Below are positions 35,083 to 42,477 of a stretch of DNA of 64,000 nt, piece after piece. The stretch covers positions 111,819 through 175,818 of the forward strand of contig JAEUHX010000076.1 in NCBI GenBank assembly GCA_016792805.1. Reading direction: 5' to 3'. The notes beneath the pieces were generated by a model, which was not told the origin of the DNA, made no database searches, and saw only the letters and a list, made by a program, of their open reading frames with translations. How positions within the stretch are numbered: position 1 is the stretch's first letter; each line of letters starts with the position of its first letter. The translations under genes were made by a program, and so were the position numbers. The DNA comes from Planctomycetota bacterium (lineage in GTDB: Bacteria; Planctomycetota; UBA1135; JACQFD01).

Positions 35083-36396
35083 TCACACCAGCTGCCTGCG
35101 CGTGATCGATTGAATTCGTGGAACTGCGACGGCGTCGCCGTGCGCAGCGCCCCATGCCCAGCAGAAACCCGCTTCGAGCAACCGCTCCGCGGCGGAATCG
35201 GTGAGCAGGGAATCCGTTGGCCCGAACTGTGTCCATTCTCCATCGACGTGGGCGCTGAAGATAGGAAGCGACTCAAGCGGCGCCCGCGAATCGGTGGCAA
35301 GCGATCGGGCAATCACGCGCCCGAGCAGGGCGGAGCCGGTGCCCCAGCAGAGCCTCTCGCGCACGCCGGCTTCGGACGCGTTCTCCGGGATCTCCTCGAA
35401 GGGAAACCGCTCGGTGCGAGTCGCTTTCGCGCCATAGGGAGAACGCAACAAAACGCGCGGTGCGACGAGCGCGAGCCGATCGGCCCCCGGGAGGGCGCAG
35501 ACCGCTTTCCATAGCTCCGTGAAGCGCGCGTCAGATTCGAGGGCGCGCCTCCAGAGAGACCCGTCGGCGCCGACCGCGACCGGCACCGCCAAGGCGCGCG
35601 CCAAGTCGGCCAGAAAAGGAGCCGCCTCGATTTGCGCGAGGCCGAGTTCAAAATCAACAATCAACAAATCGAAAGGGACCGCACCTGCTCGGCGGATCGA
35701 TTCGGCCAGCGCGGCGCGTAGCCGCGGCTCCACCTGCGCTCGCCCGTCTTCGTGGCCGAGCGCCGCCACGTCGACGTCGAGTGCGAGGATCGCGAGCGTT
35801 TCGCTCCGCTCCGCCTCCTGCGCGAGGGCGGCGAGCGCTCGCCACCGCGACTCGAGCCCGCGCCATGCCGGCGATTGGAGGATTTGGCGCAAGCGATCAT
35901 TGAGCACGCGGTCGACGGAAAGACGCCTCGCATCGAGGGCGGCGTGGTCCCGCCGGTCGAGGTGCGGCTCCACCGCTTCCCGGAGCAGGCGCTCGAGGTC
36001 GTCTTCGCGCTTGGGAGTGCTCTTGGCAAGGATGGCACCGAGGGAGAGCGTGGTTTCCGCGTCGGGCGCCGCGGGAGCGGCGTTGGGCTCCGAGACGGCA
36101 CCTTCGGCGGCGGCACTCGCGAGCAGTTGTCGCAGGGTCGGCAGGTCGTCGACGTGGGCGCGCGCCTCCAGCAGAGCCGCGAGGCTCGGCACGCGCTCGG
36201 CGATTGAGTCGGGCTCGAGGGAGTCGAGCCCTCCGAGCGGCAGTTGGTTACAAAAGGGCAGGCCGACGGGGGCTGCGGCGCCGAGGCCGCCGAGCCAGGC
36301 CTCGAGCGAGTCCCGATCGACGGCCGCGAAGCGGTCTCCACAGACAAAGGCACGGCCTGAGAAGTGGCCGATCACGCCAACGCGAAGGGGTTTCAT
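35083..36396 (-). CDS. TssB-TssC-like contractile sheath fusion protein
   Basis: The 437-residue protein joins features of both type VI sheath subunits. Residues 1-110 are TssB-like: VGVIGHFSGRAF, then AVDRDSLEAWLGGL, then SLAALLEARAHVDDLPTLRQ. Residues ~140-437 follow TssC: RQILQSPAWRGLESRWRALA (TssC has a similar MHHPxFxxLExxWRGL segment), PRVLLRSPYGAKATRTERFP, LCWGTGSALLGRVIARSLAT and FGPTDSLLTDSAAERLLEAG. It ends about where TssC has GAQSLQ, so the C-terminal ~100 residues of canonical TssC are missing. Fusion of TssB and TssC in one gene is not the usual arrangement. No ClpV-, TssE- or VgrG-like gene adjoins. The fused assignment rests on motif comparison alone. Confidence 0.78.
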   Translation of the reverse strand: MKPLRVGVIGHFSGRAFVCGDRFAAVDRDSLEAWLGGLGAAAPVGLPFCNQLPLGGLDSLEPDSIAERVPSLAALLEARAHVDDLPTLRQLLASAAAEGAVSEPNAAPAAPDAETTLSLGAILAKSTPKREDDLERLLREAVEPHLDRRDHAALDARRLSVDRVLNDRLRQILQSPAWRGLESRWRALAALAQEAERSETLAILALDVDVAALGHEDGRAQVEPRLRAALAESIRRAGAVPFDLLIVDFELGLAQIEAAPFLADLARALAVPVAVGADGSLWRRALESDARFTELWKAVCALPGADRLALVAPRVLLRSPYGAKATRTERFPFEEIPENASEAGVRERLCWGTGSALLGRVIARSLATDSRAPLESLPIFSAHVDGEWTQFGPTDSLLTDSAAERLLEAGFCWAWGAAHGDAVAVPRIQSITRRQLV

Positions 36397-36532
36397 ACAG
36401 TTGCTCCCGCGGCGCCGACCGAGCGCCGCGCGCAGAGGGTATCCGAATTGCGCGGGCCTCGCGGCGTTGGCGCGCCGCTGGCGGCCCGCCTCGCCGCTTG
36501 GCGCGCCTCCGCCGACGTGCTACACGGCGGTC

Positions 36533-37036
36533 GTGCGCTCGATTCGACTGGTATTGTCTCTCCTTGCAGCTGCGGCGTCCGGGTGCATCTCATCCCGCTC
36601 CGCGACGGCCGTCGACCTGCGCGGGCGCCGTCTCGTCGTCGTCGATCGGCCCATCATCCTGACGGAGTTCGCCAAGGGGCGGCGCGTGCTGCGCCTCGAC
36701 CTGCCGCCGAATGAGCGAGGCGTGGGGCTCGTGTTCGCGCTCGAGCTCGACGATCCCGGCGTGCCGCCGACGCCCTCGGAGCGGGCGCTGGAGCTGCCGT
36801 CGAAGACGGAGGCTGCGGCCGTGGTCGTGAACGCGGCCGGCGGCGTCGCCGCTTCCTCGCGCTCGCTCCGCGGCACGGTTCGGATTCGTGACTTTGGAGA
36901 TCGCGCAGTATTTGTGCTCGACCTCGATTTCCCGGCGCCGAAGCTCGCCGAACAGGCGGAGCTTCCGACGCACGTCTCGCGTGACGGCGAGGGACGGTGG
37001 CGTCTCTCGGGTGCGTTCGAAGCGCCGGCTCAGTAG
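36533..37036 (+). CDS. Predicted lipoprotein of unknown function
   Basis: The start is taken as GTG 36533 because the following residues form a lipoprotein signal (RSIRLVLSLLAAAASGC). The mature 150 residues are beta-rich (RRLVVVDRPIILTEFAKGRR, VGLVFALELDDPGVPPTPSE, TVRIRDFGDRAVFVLDLDFP) and ordinary in composition. The frame is open far upstream to 35519 but that part is antisense to the sheath-like gene. It converges on the HEAT-repeat gene, overlapping it by 7 bases at the stops. Confidence 0.65.
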   Translation: MRSIRLVLSLLAAAASGCISSRSATAVDLRGRRLVVVDRPIILTEFAKGRRVLRLDLPPNERGVGLVFALELDDPGVPPTPSERALELPSKTEAAAVVVNAAGGVAASSRSLRGTVRIRDFGDRAVFVLDLDFPAPKLAEQAELPTHVSRDGEGRWRLSGAFEAPAQ

Positions 37037-39030
37037 CCCCAGATGAAGTCGTTTACAGTTTCGACGCTCGCCGCATAGTTGAACTGGGACGTGATCCGCG
37101 CGTGCCACGGCACGAGGGCAGGATCTCCCACAATTCCGAGCGCCGTCGCCGCCGACGCCCGGCAGCTCGTCGACTTTTTCGTGTCTTTCAGCAGCGCGCC
37201 GAGGGCGGGAAGCGTTCTGTGATCACCGATGACGCCGAGGGCGTCGGCCACCGCGCTCTGGACGAGCGAGCCGTCATTGTCTGGGTCTGCCAGGAGCTGA
37301 AGCAGCTGGGGGATCACACTTTTGTCTCCCAGCAGCGCGAGCCCGACCGCGGAGTGGAAGAGCATCCACTGTCGGCGCTTGGACTCTTCGAGCGCTTTCT
37401 TGAGCGGCTCCGTCGCTTGCGAATCTTGAACGAGTCCGAGCCCGATGGGCACATATCCGCGATGCTCCTCATCGCGGATCTCCGAAAGCTGGCGGAGCAG
37501 AGCCGTCGCGGCGGGTTTGTGGGATCGCAGTCCCAGAGCGACGCAGAAGCCTGCCGCCTGCTCGGGGTCTCGAATCTCCGGAATCTTCTCCAACAGCATC
37601 TTCGAGATGAAATCTTTGTCTTCCGAGAGGGCAGCCGCTCGGGCCCGTTGGTCGAAGCCCGCGATGCCCAGTGCCAGCGCGGCCCAGGCTCGCGAAGCGA
37701 CGCGCCCGGAACGGGCGCTCGCGCGCTCCAGCAGGAGCTTCTCGACGTCGCCGCCCGGTGCGCCGGTGCCACAGATCTCACCGAGCGAGATGAGTGCAAG
37801 CAGGCCGGCCTCGGGGCTTTTCCCCGAATCGCCTTCCGCCATCGCTCGAAGCGCGCCGACCGCCTGCGGCTCGAAGGGATCGCCGGAGCGCACGAGCTGC
37901 CCAAGGGCGATGGCATAACCGGCGCGGAGGAGCCGCTTCGCCTTTTTCTGAGATCTCTCGAGGTGGCCGAGGATCTCGGTGACGAATCGGCCGCGCTCGG
38001 GAGGCGGCGCGTTCTTTAATAATCCGGCGATCGCAGGCGGGATATGTGCGCAAACCAGATCCTCTCGCTCCCAATTCTCCGAGAGGTACTTCTGTAACCC
38101 GAGCGCCGCCTTGAACTCGAAATCGGGGATCAGCCCGAGCGCAACAATTGCGGCAACCTTGATGTCGCGGTGCGCGGAGCGCCGAGCCGACTCCTTCGAC
38201 AGGAGCTGAAGCAGCATCTCCTGCGCGCGGGCGCGATAGTGTGGATTCGAAACCCGCTCGCCCGTGAGACCCACGGCGTAGGCCGCAAGCGTCCGCACTC
38301 GCCAGGGCACCTCCGAGCGCCCACCCACGAGCTTGCGCCCATCGGTCTCGTCCTCGAGCAGCGCACGCAGGGGATGAAGCGACTCCGGAATCCCCAAGAT
38401 TCCAATTCCGAGCGCAGCGGCCTCGGCCACCGACACCTCCTTGTCGGCGAGCCCACGAACGAGTGCATCGAGGGTGCGCGTCGATTCGGCGCCGATGCGA
38501 GCGAGCGCACGGAGGCTCGCGATTCTCAAGAATGGCGAGCCGCCGTTCTCGGCGGCCTCGAAAAGTGCGGGAAGCGCATGGGCCGACAGCTCCTCGATCG
38601 TCGGCTGAAGGTTCTTCCGCACAGCTCCACTCGACAGAAGATCGTCGGCCGTGCGGGGCGTCCGCACTCCATCGGTCGCTGCTACTTTTGTGCGAAGATC
38701 AAGAAAACGGTCGCGATTGAATTCCCACCAATAACGCCACGATTCGAGGTTCGGGCCGGCGTTCGCTCCGGTCAAAGGCCCCACGGGAGTCCCCGGAGTG
38801 ATGGGGCCCATGGGGCGCGGCGTCGCGGGGCCGTATGGTCCAGGCGTAATCGGCCCCGAAGTCCCCGGCATACCGGGTCCGACCGGCGACGGCGTTGGCG
38901 GGCCCGCTGGGAAGAGCTTCAGCGGACCAGGCCCGTGGGCCGGCGCACTGAGGAGGCCAGGCAGGAGAAGCAGCGCAGCAGCGCGTGGCTGCGGTAGGAA
39001 CAATCCGAGCAGCGTCGACGGGACGGTCAA
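37030..39030 (-). CDS. Exported HEAT-repeat protein 1 with Gly/Pro linker
   Basis: The TTG start at 39030 is chosen because GAGGT lies five bases before it and the following residues form a signal (PRAAALLLLPGLLSAPAHG). It gives 666 residues. A Gly/Pro-rich linker (GMPGTSGPITPGPYGP) leads to the motif GPNLESWRYWWEFNRDRFLDL, then ~13 HEAT-type helical repeats (ASLRALARIGAESTRTLDAL, AAYAVGLTGERV, VADALGVIGDHRTLPALGAL). It ends with FNYAASVETVNDFIWGY, as in the paralogue at 40040-42283. HEAT arrays bind proteins; role unknown. A GTG at 39111 is an alternative start. Confidence 0.8.
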   Translation of the reverse strand: MTVPSTLLGLFLPQPRAAALLLLPGLLSAPAHGPGPLKLFPAGPPTPSPVGPGMPGTSGPITPGPYGPATPRPMGPITPGTPVGPLTGANAGPNLESWRYWWEFNRDRFLDLRTKVAATDGVRTPRTADDLLSSGAVRKNLQPTIEELSAHALPALFEAAENGGSPFLRIASLRALARIGAESTRTLDALVRGLADKEVSVAEAAALGIGILGIPESLHPLRALLEDETDGRKLVGGRSEVPWRVRTLAAYAVGLTGERVSNPHYRARAQEMLLQLLSKESARRSAHRDIKVAAIVALGLIPDFEFKAALGLQKYLSENWEREDLVCAHIPPAIAGLLKNAPPPERGRFVTEILGHLERSQKKAKRLLRAGYAIALGQLVRSGDPFEPQAVGALRAMAEGDSGKSPEAGLLALISLGEICGTGAPGGDVEKLLLERASARSGRVASRAWAALALGIAGFDQRARAAALSEDKDFISKMLLEKIPEIRDPEQAAGFCVALGLRSHKPAATALLRQLSEIRDEEHRGYVPIGLGLVQDSQATEPLKKALEESKRRQWMLFHSAVGLALLGDKSVIPQLLQLLADPDNDGSLVQSAVADALGVIGDHRTLPALGALLKDTKKSTSCRASAATALGIVGDPALVPWHARITSQFNYAASVETVNDFIWGY

Positions 39031-39146
39031 GTGAGACCTCGAACGCAAACAGCACGCTGCGGGCGGAACCAGCGCGCAACGACGAAACGATACCGAATGC
39101 GCCGCACGCACGCGAGATGGTGAAACGGGATCTGGGATAGGCGCGA

Positions 39147-39168
39147 GGAGGACTTCGAAACGTCCTCC
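39147..39168. repeat. Mini inverted repeat related to the intergenic element ends
   Basis: GGAGGAC (39147-39153) pairs with GTCCTCC (39162-39168) around TTCGAAAC. The arms equal the outer bases of the terminal repeats at 6911 and 34037, so this may be a solo end or excision relic. It abuts a partial double-hairpin repeat. Confidence 0.4.
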
Positions 39169-39170
39169 AT

Positions 39171-39205
39171 GCGCCGACCGGTCTCAGCGCGCGTGCGAGC
39201 GGGTT
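39171..39205. repeat. Double-hairpin repeat, partial copy 3
   Basis: GCGCCGACCGGT, then C-AGCGCGCGTGCGAGCG, matches the right half of the double-hairpin element at 4534-4583 with a few changes. Confidence 0.45.
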
Positions 39206-39233
39206 GGAGAATTCTTGAAGCCACTCTTAGTAC

Positions 39234-39306
39234 GACTGTGTCACTCATTTCGGGCACTGCACCACATGTGGGCACAGATGGAGTGCCCGAAATGAGTGAC
39301 ACAGTC
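39234..39306. repeat. 25-bp perfect inverted repeat with 23-base spacer
   Basis: Arms 39234-39258 and 39282-39306 are perfect reverse complements (starting GACTGTGTCACTCATTTCGG). The spacer contains the palindrome CCACATGTGG. It lies just behind the trmJ stop (39310) on the minus strand. No U tract follows on either strand, so a simple terminator is not supported. Confidence 0.8.
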
Positions 39307-39309
39307 ACA

Positions 39310-40035
39310 TTAGGAAAGGCGCGAGCGGATGCGGGAGAGCAGGCCGCGCCAGAGCGCCGCATCGGCAGGTTCTTCGCAAGCGCGCTCCAGTTGCCTTCGG
39401 AGGCGCACGAGGATTCTTGAGGTCCGGTCGTGGGGAGTTCGCGGCGGCGGATAGCCGAGGAGGCTGACCAAAGATTCGAACTCTCGACGGAGCGATTCGA
39501 GCGCCTCCCGCGGAAGCGCAGAGGAGGTGCGCGCGGCGACCGACCGCCGCGCTCGCGGCTGCGCGGGGAAGGCGATAGTGAAGGTTACAAGAAGAACAGC
39601 CTGCGAGAGGTTATAGATCGGCCGTTCGCCGCTGGCTGGGAGCCGGAAGAGCCTCGAACATAGCATCGCCTCGTCGTCGCTCAGCCCGGACCGCTCATTG
39701 CCGAAGACAAGTGCCACGTTTCCTCGGCTCGCAACTGCGGCGAGCTCCCGAGCCGCGCTCGCATCAAAGAGCTCGAGCTTGGGCGCGAAGCGGCGCGGCC
39801 TCGCCGTGAAGCCGACCGCGTGTGTGCAGCCCTCGAGTGCCTGGGCGAGCGTCGCCGTATGGCGCGCGCAGTCCAGCACGTCGTCCGCATGCACCGCGGT
39901 CGCACGGGCGCGCTTCCCCGGCTTGCGCCTCCGCACAAGCCATAGATCCTTCAATCCACAGTTTTTGATCGCCCTCGCGACGGCTCCAATATTGGCATCG
40001 TCGCGAGGACCGCACAGCACGGTTCGGAAGCTCAC
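39310..40035 (-). CDS. trmJ: tRNA/rRNA 2'-O-methyltransferase, TrmJ type
   Basis: The 241-residue SpoU (SPOUT) family enzyme uses S-adenosylmethionine to methylate the 2'-OH of a nucleoside, probably at position 32 of tRNA. The knot motifs are visible: VLCGPRDDANIGAVARAIKN near the N-terminus, NVALVFGNERSGLSDDEAML (motif 2) and YNLSQAVLLVTFTIA (motif 3). Length and motif order match TrmJ. GTG 40035 starts 4 bases after the stop of HEAT protein 2, so it is co-transcribed with it. The tail is a basic helical region. Confidence 0.9.
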   Translation of the reverse strand: MSFRTVLCGPRDDANIGAVARAIKNCGLKDLWLVRRRKPGKRARATAVHADDVLDCARHTATLAQALEGCTHAVGFTARPRRFAPKLELFDASAARELAAVASRGNVALVFGNERSGLSDDEAMLCSRLFRLPASGERPIYNLSQAVLLVTFTIAFPAQPRARRSVAARTSSALPREALESLRREFESLVSLLGYPPPRTPHDRTSRILVRLRRQLERACEEPADAALWRGLLSRIRSRLS

Positions 40036-40039
40036 GCGC

Positions 40040-42283
40040 TCAGTAGGAACCCCACAGAAAATCGTTCACCGTTTCCGTCGTGGCCATATAGTTGAACTGA
40101 GCGGTAATATTCCCTTTCCAGGAGATAGCCGATCGGTCACAAATCTGGCCGATCGAAGTGGCGGCCGACGCGCGGCACGACGCGCTCCGAGTCTCGTCGC
40201 GGAGCACCTTGGCAAGCGCCGAGACTGCGCGGTAATCGCCCACATTGGCGAGCGCATCGACAACCCATTCTTGAGCTTGCGAGGCGCCCGATGACAGAGC
40301 CGTCAGATCGTCGAGCAGGTTCGACACGACCACCTTGGAGCGCAGGAGAGCGAGCCCCATGGCACAGTAGGACAGGAAGGTTGGCTGGCGCTTCGCCCCG
40401 CGCATTGCGCTGAACAGGGTCGTCGTCGTCGCGCCATCGCCGAGGAGGCCAAGGGCCACGGGGAGATAGGCGCGGAACTGCTCGTCACGCAGGGAATCCA
40501 GGAGACCCATGATCACAGGCGCCGACGGTGCATGTCGGCGCAGCCCGAGGGCCATCGCGAACCCCGAAACGTGCTCAGGATCGCGCAGCTCCTGGAGCTT
40601 CTCGAGAAGAATCCTGGAAGCAGAGTCCTGTTGCGGCTCCAGTGCGACTCCTCGCATTTGTTGCACGAATCCGGCGACCCCGAGTCCAAGGGCCGCCCAG
40701 GACCGGGCCGACACGCGGCCCCCTTTGAGAGAGGCGCGTTCGAGGAGAGTCCTTTCGATCTCATTTCCCGGCGCGAAGCTCCCGGCGATCTGTCCGAGGG
40801 AGATCCAGGCGAGGACGCCCGCTTCCGGGAACCGTGACATTTCCGCGTCGGCCATCACTTTGAGCAGTGAGGTCACTTCCGCTTCGAAGGGATCCTCCGC
40901 TTGGGCGAGCATTCCGAGGGCGATGGCGAACCCCGCGCGCACGAGGCGTGGCGTCTTCACGGCCGAGTCCGAGAGAGTGCGCTGAATCTCCAGCCAGTAG
41001 CGCCCGCGCTCGGCCGCCGGGGCTTGCTGGAGCAGCCGAGCGATGGCCGGCGGCACATGGCCCGTGACCCACTCCTCCCGGTCGCGGTGGTCCTGGAAGT
41101 ACTTCTGAAGGGCCAAGACCGCCCGCCGCTCGGGATCCGGGATCAGTGAGAGTGCAATAATGGTTGCGACACGCTGATCCTTCTGTGCATTCCAACGGTC
41201 TCCCGAAAGGAGCGGCGCGATGAGAATCTCCTGGATGCGCTTTTTGTAGTGGGGATTCGCCACTCGCAGCGCTGTGAGGCCTAGCCCGTAGGTGGCGAGA
41301 GTGCGCACGCGCCACGGCACCTCGGCCCGGCCGCCCACGATCTTGCGTCCATCCTCGGTGTCCTCGGAGAGCGCGCGCAGCGGAGCGACGGCGTCGAACT
41401 GCCCGAGGATTCCAAGGGCCAGCGCCGCAGTCTCGACAACGCGCCGGTCGCCCGAGGCAAGATGATTGAGGATCGCCGCCTGTGTTCGGGCCGGCTCGAG
41501 CCCGATGCGTCCGACGGCGCGCAACGCACAACAAATCGCAACACGATCTGTTTCCTTCTCCAAGCATTCGAAGAGCGCCGGCAGCGCCTTCTCTGTGATC
41601 TCCGCGTCGGTTGGGGCCATCGACGACCGCGCGCTCTCTCCGGTGAGCAACTCGTCGCCCGTGCGCGCCGTCACGACGCCGTCGAACTGCCCCACGCGAG
41701 TTCGCAGGTCGAGGAACCTCTCCCAGTTGAACTCCCACCAATAGCGCCACGACTCCAGATTCGGTCCCATGTCCATGGGACCTGTCATCGGACCCATGCC
41801 GCGGGGGCCGGGCGTCGACGGCGGCGTTCCCGCGGGCGTGATCGGGCCGCCGCTGCGGCCGGGGCTCGCCGGGCCGCCAGGGGCAGGCGTCACCGGCCCG
41901 CTGTACTTCGGCCCCGGCGCCTTTGGGCCACCGCTCGGACCCGTTGGAACGCCATTTCCCGGGCCCGTAGGGACCCCGGGACCGCCGGGGGTCTCAGGGC
42001 CTGGAGGAGGTGGCGGCGGCGGCGGCGGAAATGCGCCGTGGGTGACGCGCAACCCCACAAAACTCTCCATAGCTCCATCGAGCCCTGTGGATTGCGCCAT
42101 GGGCCGATTCGCCGAAGTTCCCAAGAACGCAAGGAGCAGCGCGGAGAGCGTGACGCTCCCATGCTCTCGATGGATTCGAGCCAGGCCTCGAGCTCGCGCA
42201 CTGAAGCTCCCCAATTCTCGCCGCAGGCGGGCGACACTGGGAATACGGACTCGAAGCGAGGCAATGTGGTGGTCTCGAATCAT
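40040..42283 (-). CDS. Exported HEAT-repeat protein 2 with polyproline linker
   Basis: This paralogue of the 37030-39030 protein has the same DMGPNLESWRYWWEFN motif, HEAT repeats (LRAVGRIGLEPARTQAAILN, YGLGLTALRVANPHYKKRIQ, ALGLLGDGATTTTLFSAMRG) and the matching C-terminus FNYMATTETVNDFLWGSY. It carries a nine-proline run followed by an 80-residue Gly/Pro linker. A hydrophobic stretch (SVTLSALLLAFLGTSANR) ~45 residues in suggests a signal anchor. ATG 42283 is one choice; 42319 is also open. It lies behind rho on the same strand. Confidence 0.78.
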   Translation of the reverse strand: MIRDHHIASLRVRIPSVARLRRELGSFSARARGLARIHREHGSVTLSALLLAFLGTSANRPMAQSTGLDGAMESFVGLRVTHGAFPPPPPPPPPGPETPGGPGVPTGPGNGVPTGPSGGPKAPGPKYSGPVTPAPGGPASPGRSGGPITPAGTPPSTPGPRGMGPMTGPMDMGPNLESWRYWWEFNWERFLDLRTRVGQFDGVVTARTGDELLTGESARSSMAPTDAEITEKALPALFECLEKETDRVAICCALRAVGRIGLEPARTQAAILNHLASGDRRVVETAALALGILGQFDAVAPLRALSEDTEDGRKIVGGRAEVPWRVRTLATYGLGLTALRVANPHYKKRIQEILIAPLLSGDRWNAQKDQRVATIIALSLIPDPERRAVLALQKYFQDHRDREEWVTGHVPPAIARLLQQAPAAERGRYWLEIQRTLSDSAVKTPRLVRAGFAIALGMLAQAEDPFEAEVTSLLKVMADAEMSRFPEAGVLAWISLGQIAGSFAPGNEIERTLLERASLKGGRVSARSWAALGLGVAGFVQQMRGVALEPQQDSASRILLEKLQELRDPEHVSGFAMALGLRRHAPSAPVIMGLLDSLRDEQFRAYLPVALGLLGDGATTTTLFSAMRGAKRQPTFLSYCAMGLALLRSKVVVSNLLDDLTALSSGASQAQEWVVDALANVGDYRAVSALAKVLRDETRSASCRASAATSIGQICDRSAISWKGNITAQFNYMATTETVNDFLWGSY

Positions 42284-42477
42284 CGATGTCGACCCATACA
42301 GAACTGAGAAACGGCTCAAGGGCGGGCAGCGTTCTCCAGCTCAACTGCGCGAATGCGCACAGGGAGCTGAGCGACGCAGGGCCACCCCCAGGGGCACTTG
42401 CCTCTGAGGGCGCTCAGGATCCCGCGCCGCGCAGCAATAGCCACGCCCAGGTCGGAAGGTCGCAGGCTTTTCTGCCT

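Noticed and set aside
35083..36396. Reading the sheath-like protein as a bacteriophage or R-pyocin sheath
   Set aside because: Motif order follows TssB then TssC (FSGR/DRDS, then ESRWRAL, LLRSPYGAK), which phage sheaths lack, and Hcp-type rather than phage-type tube genes are nearby.
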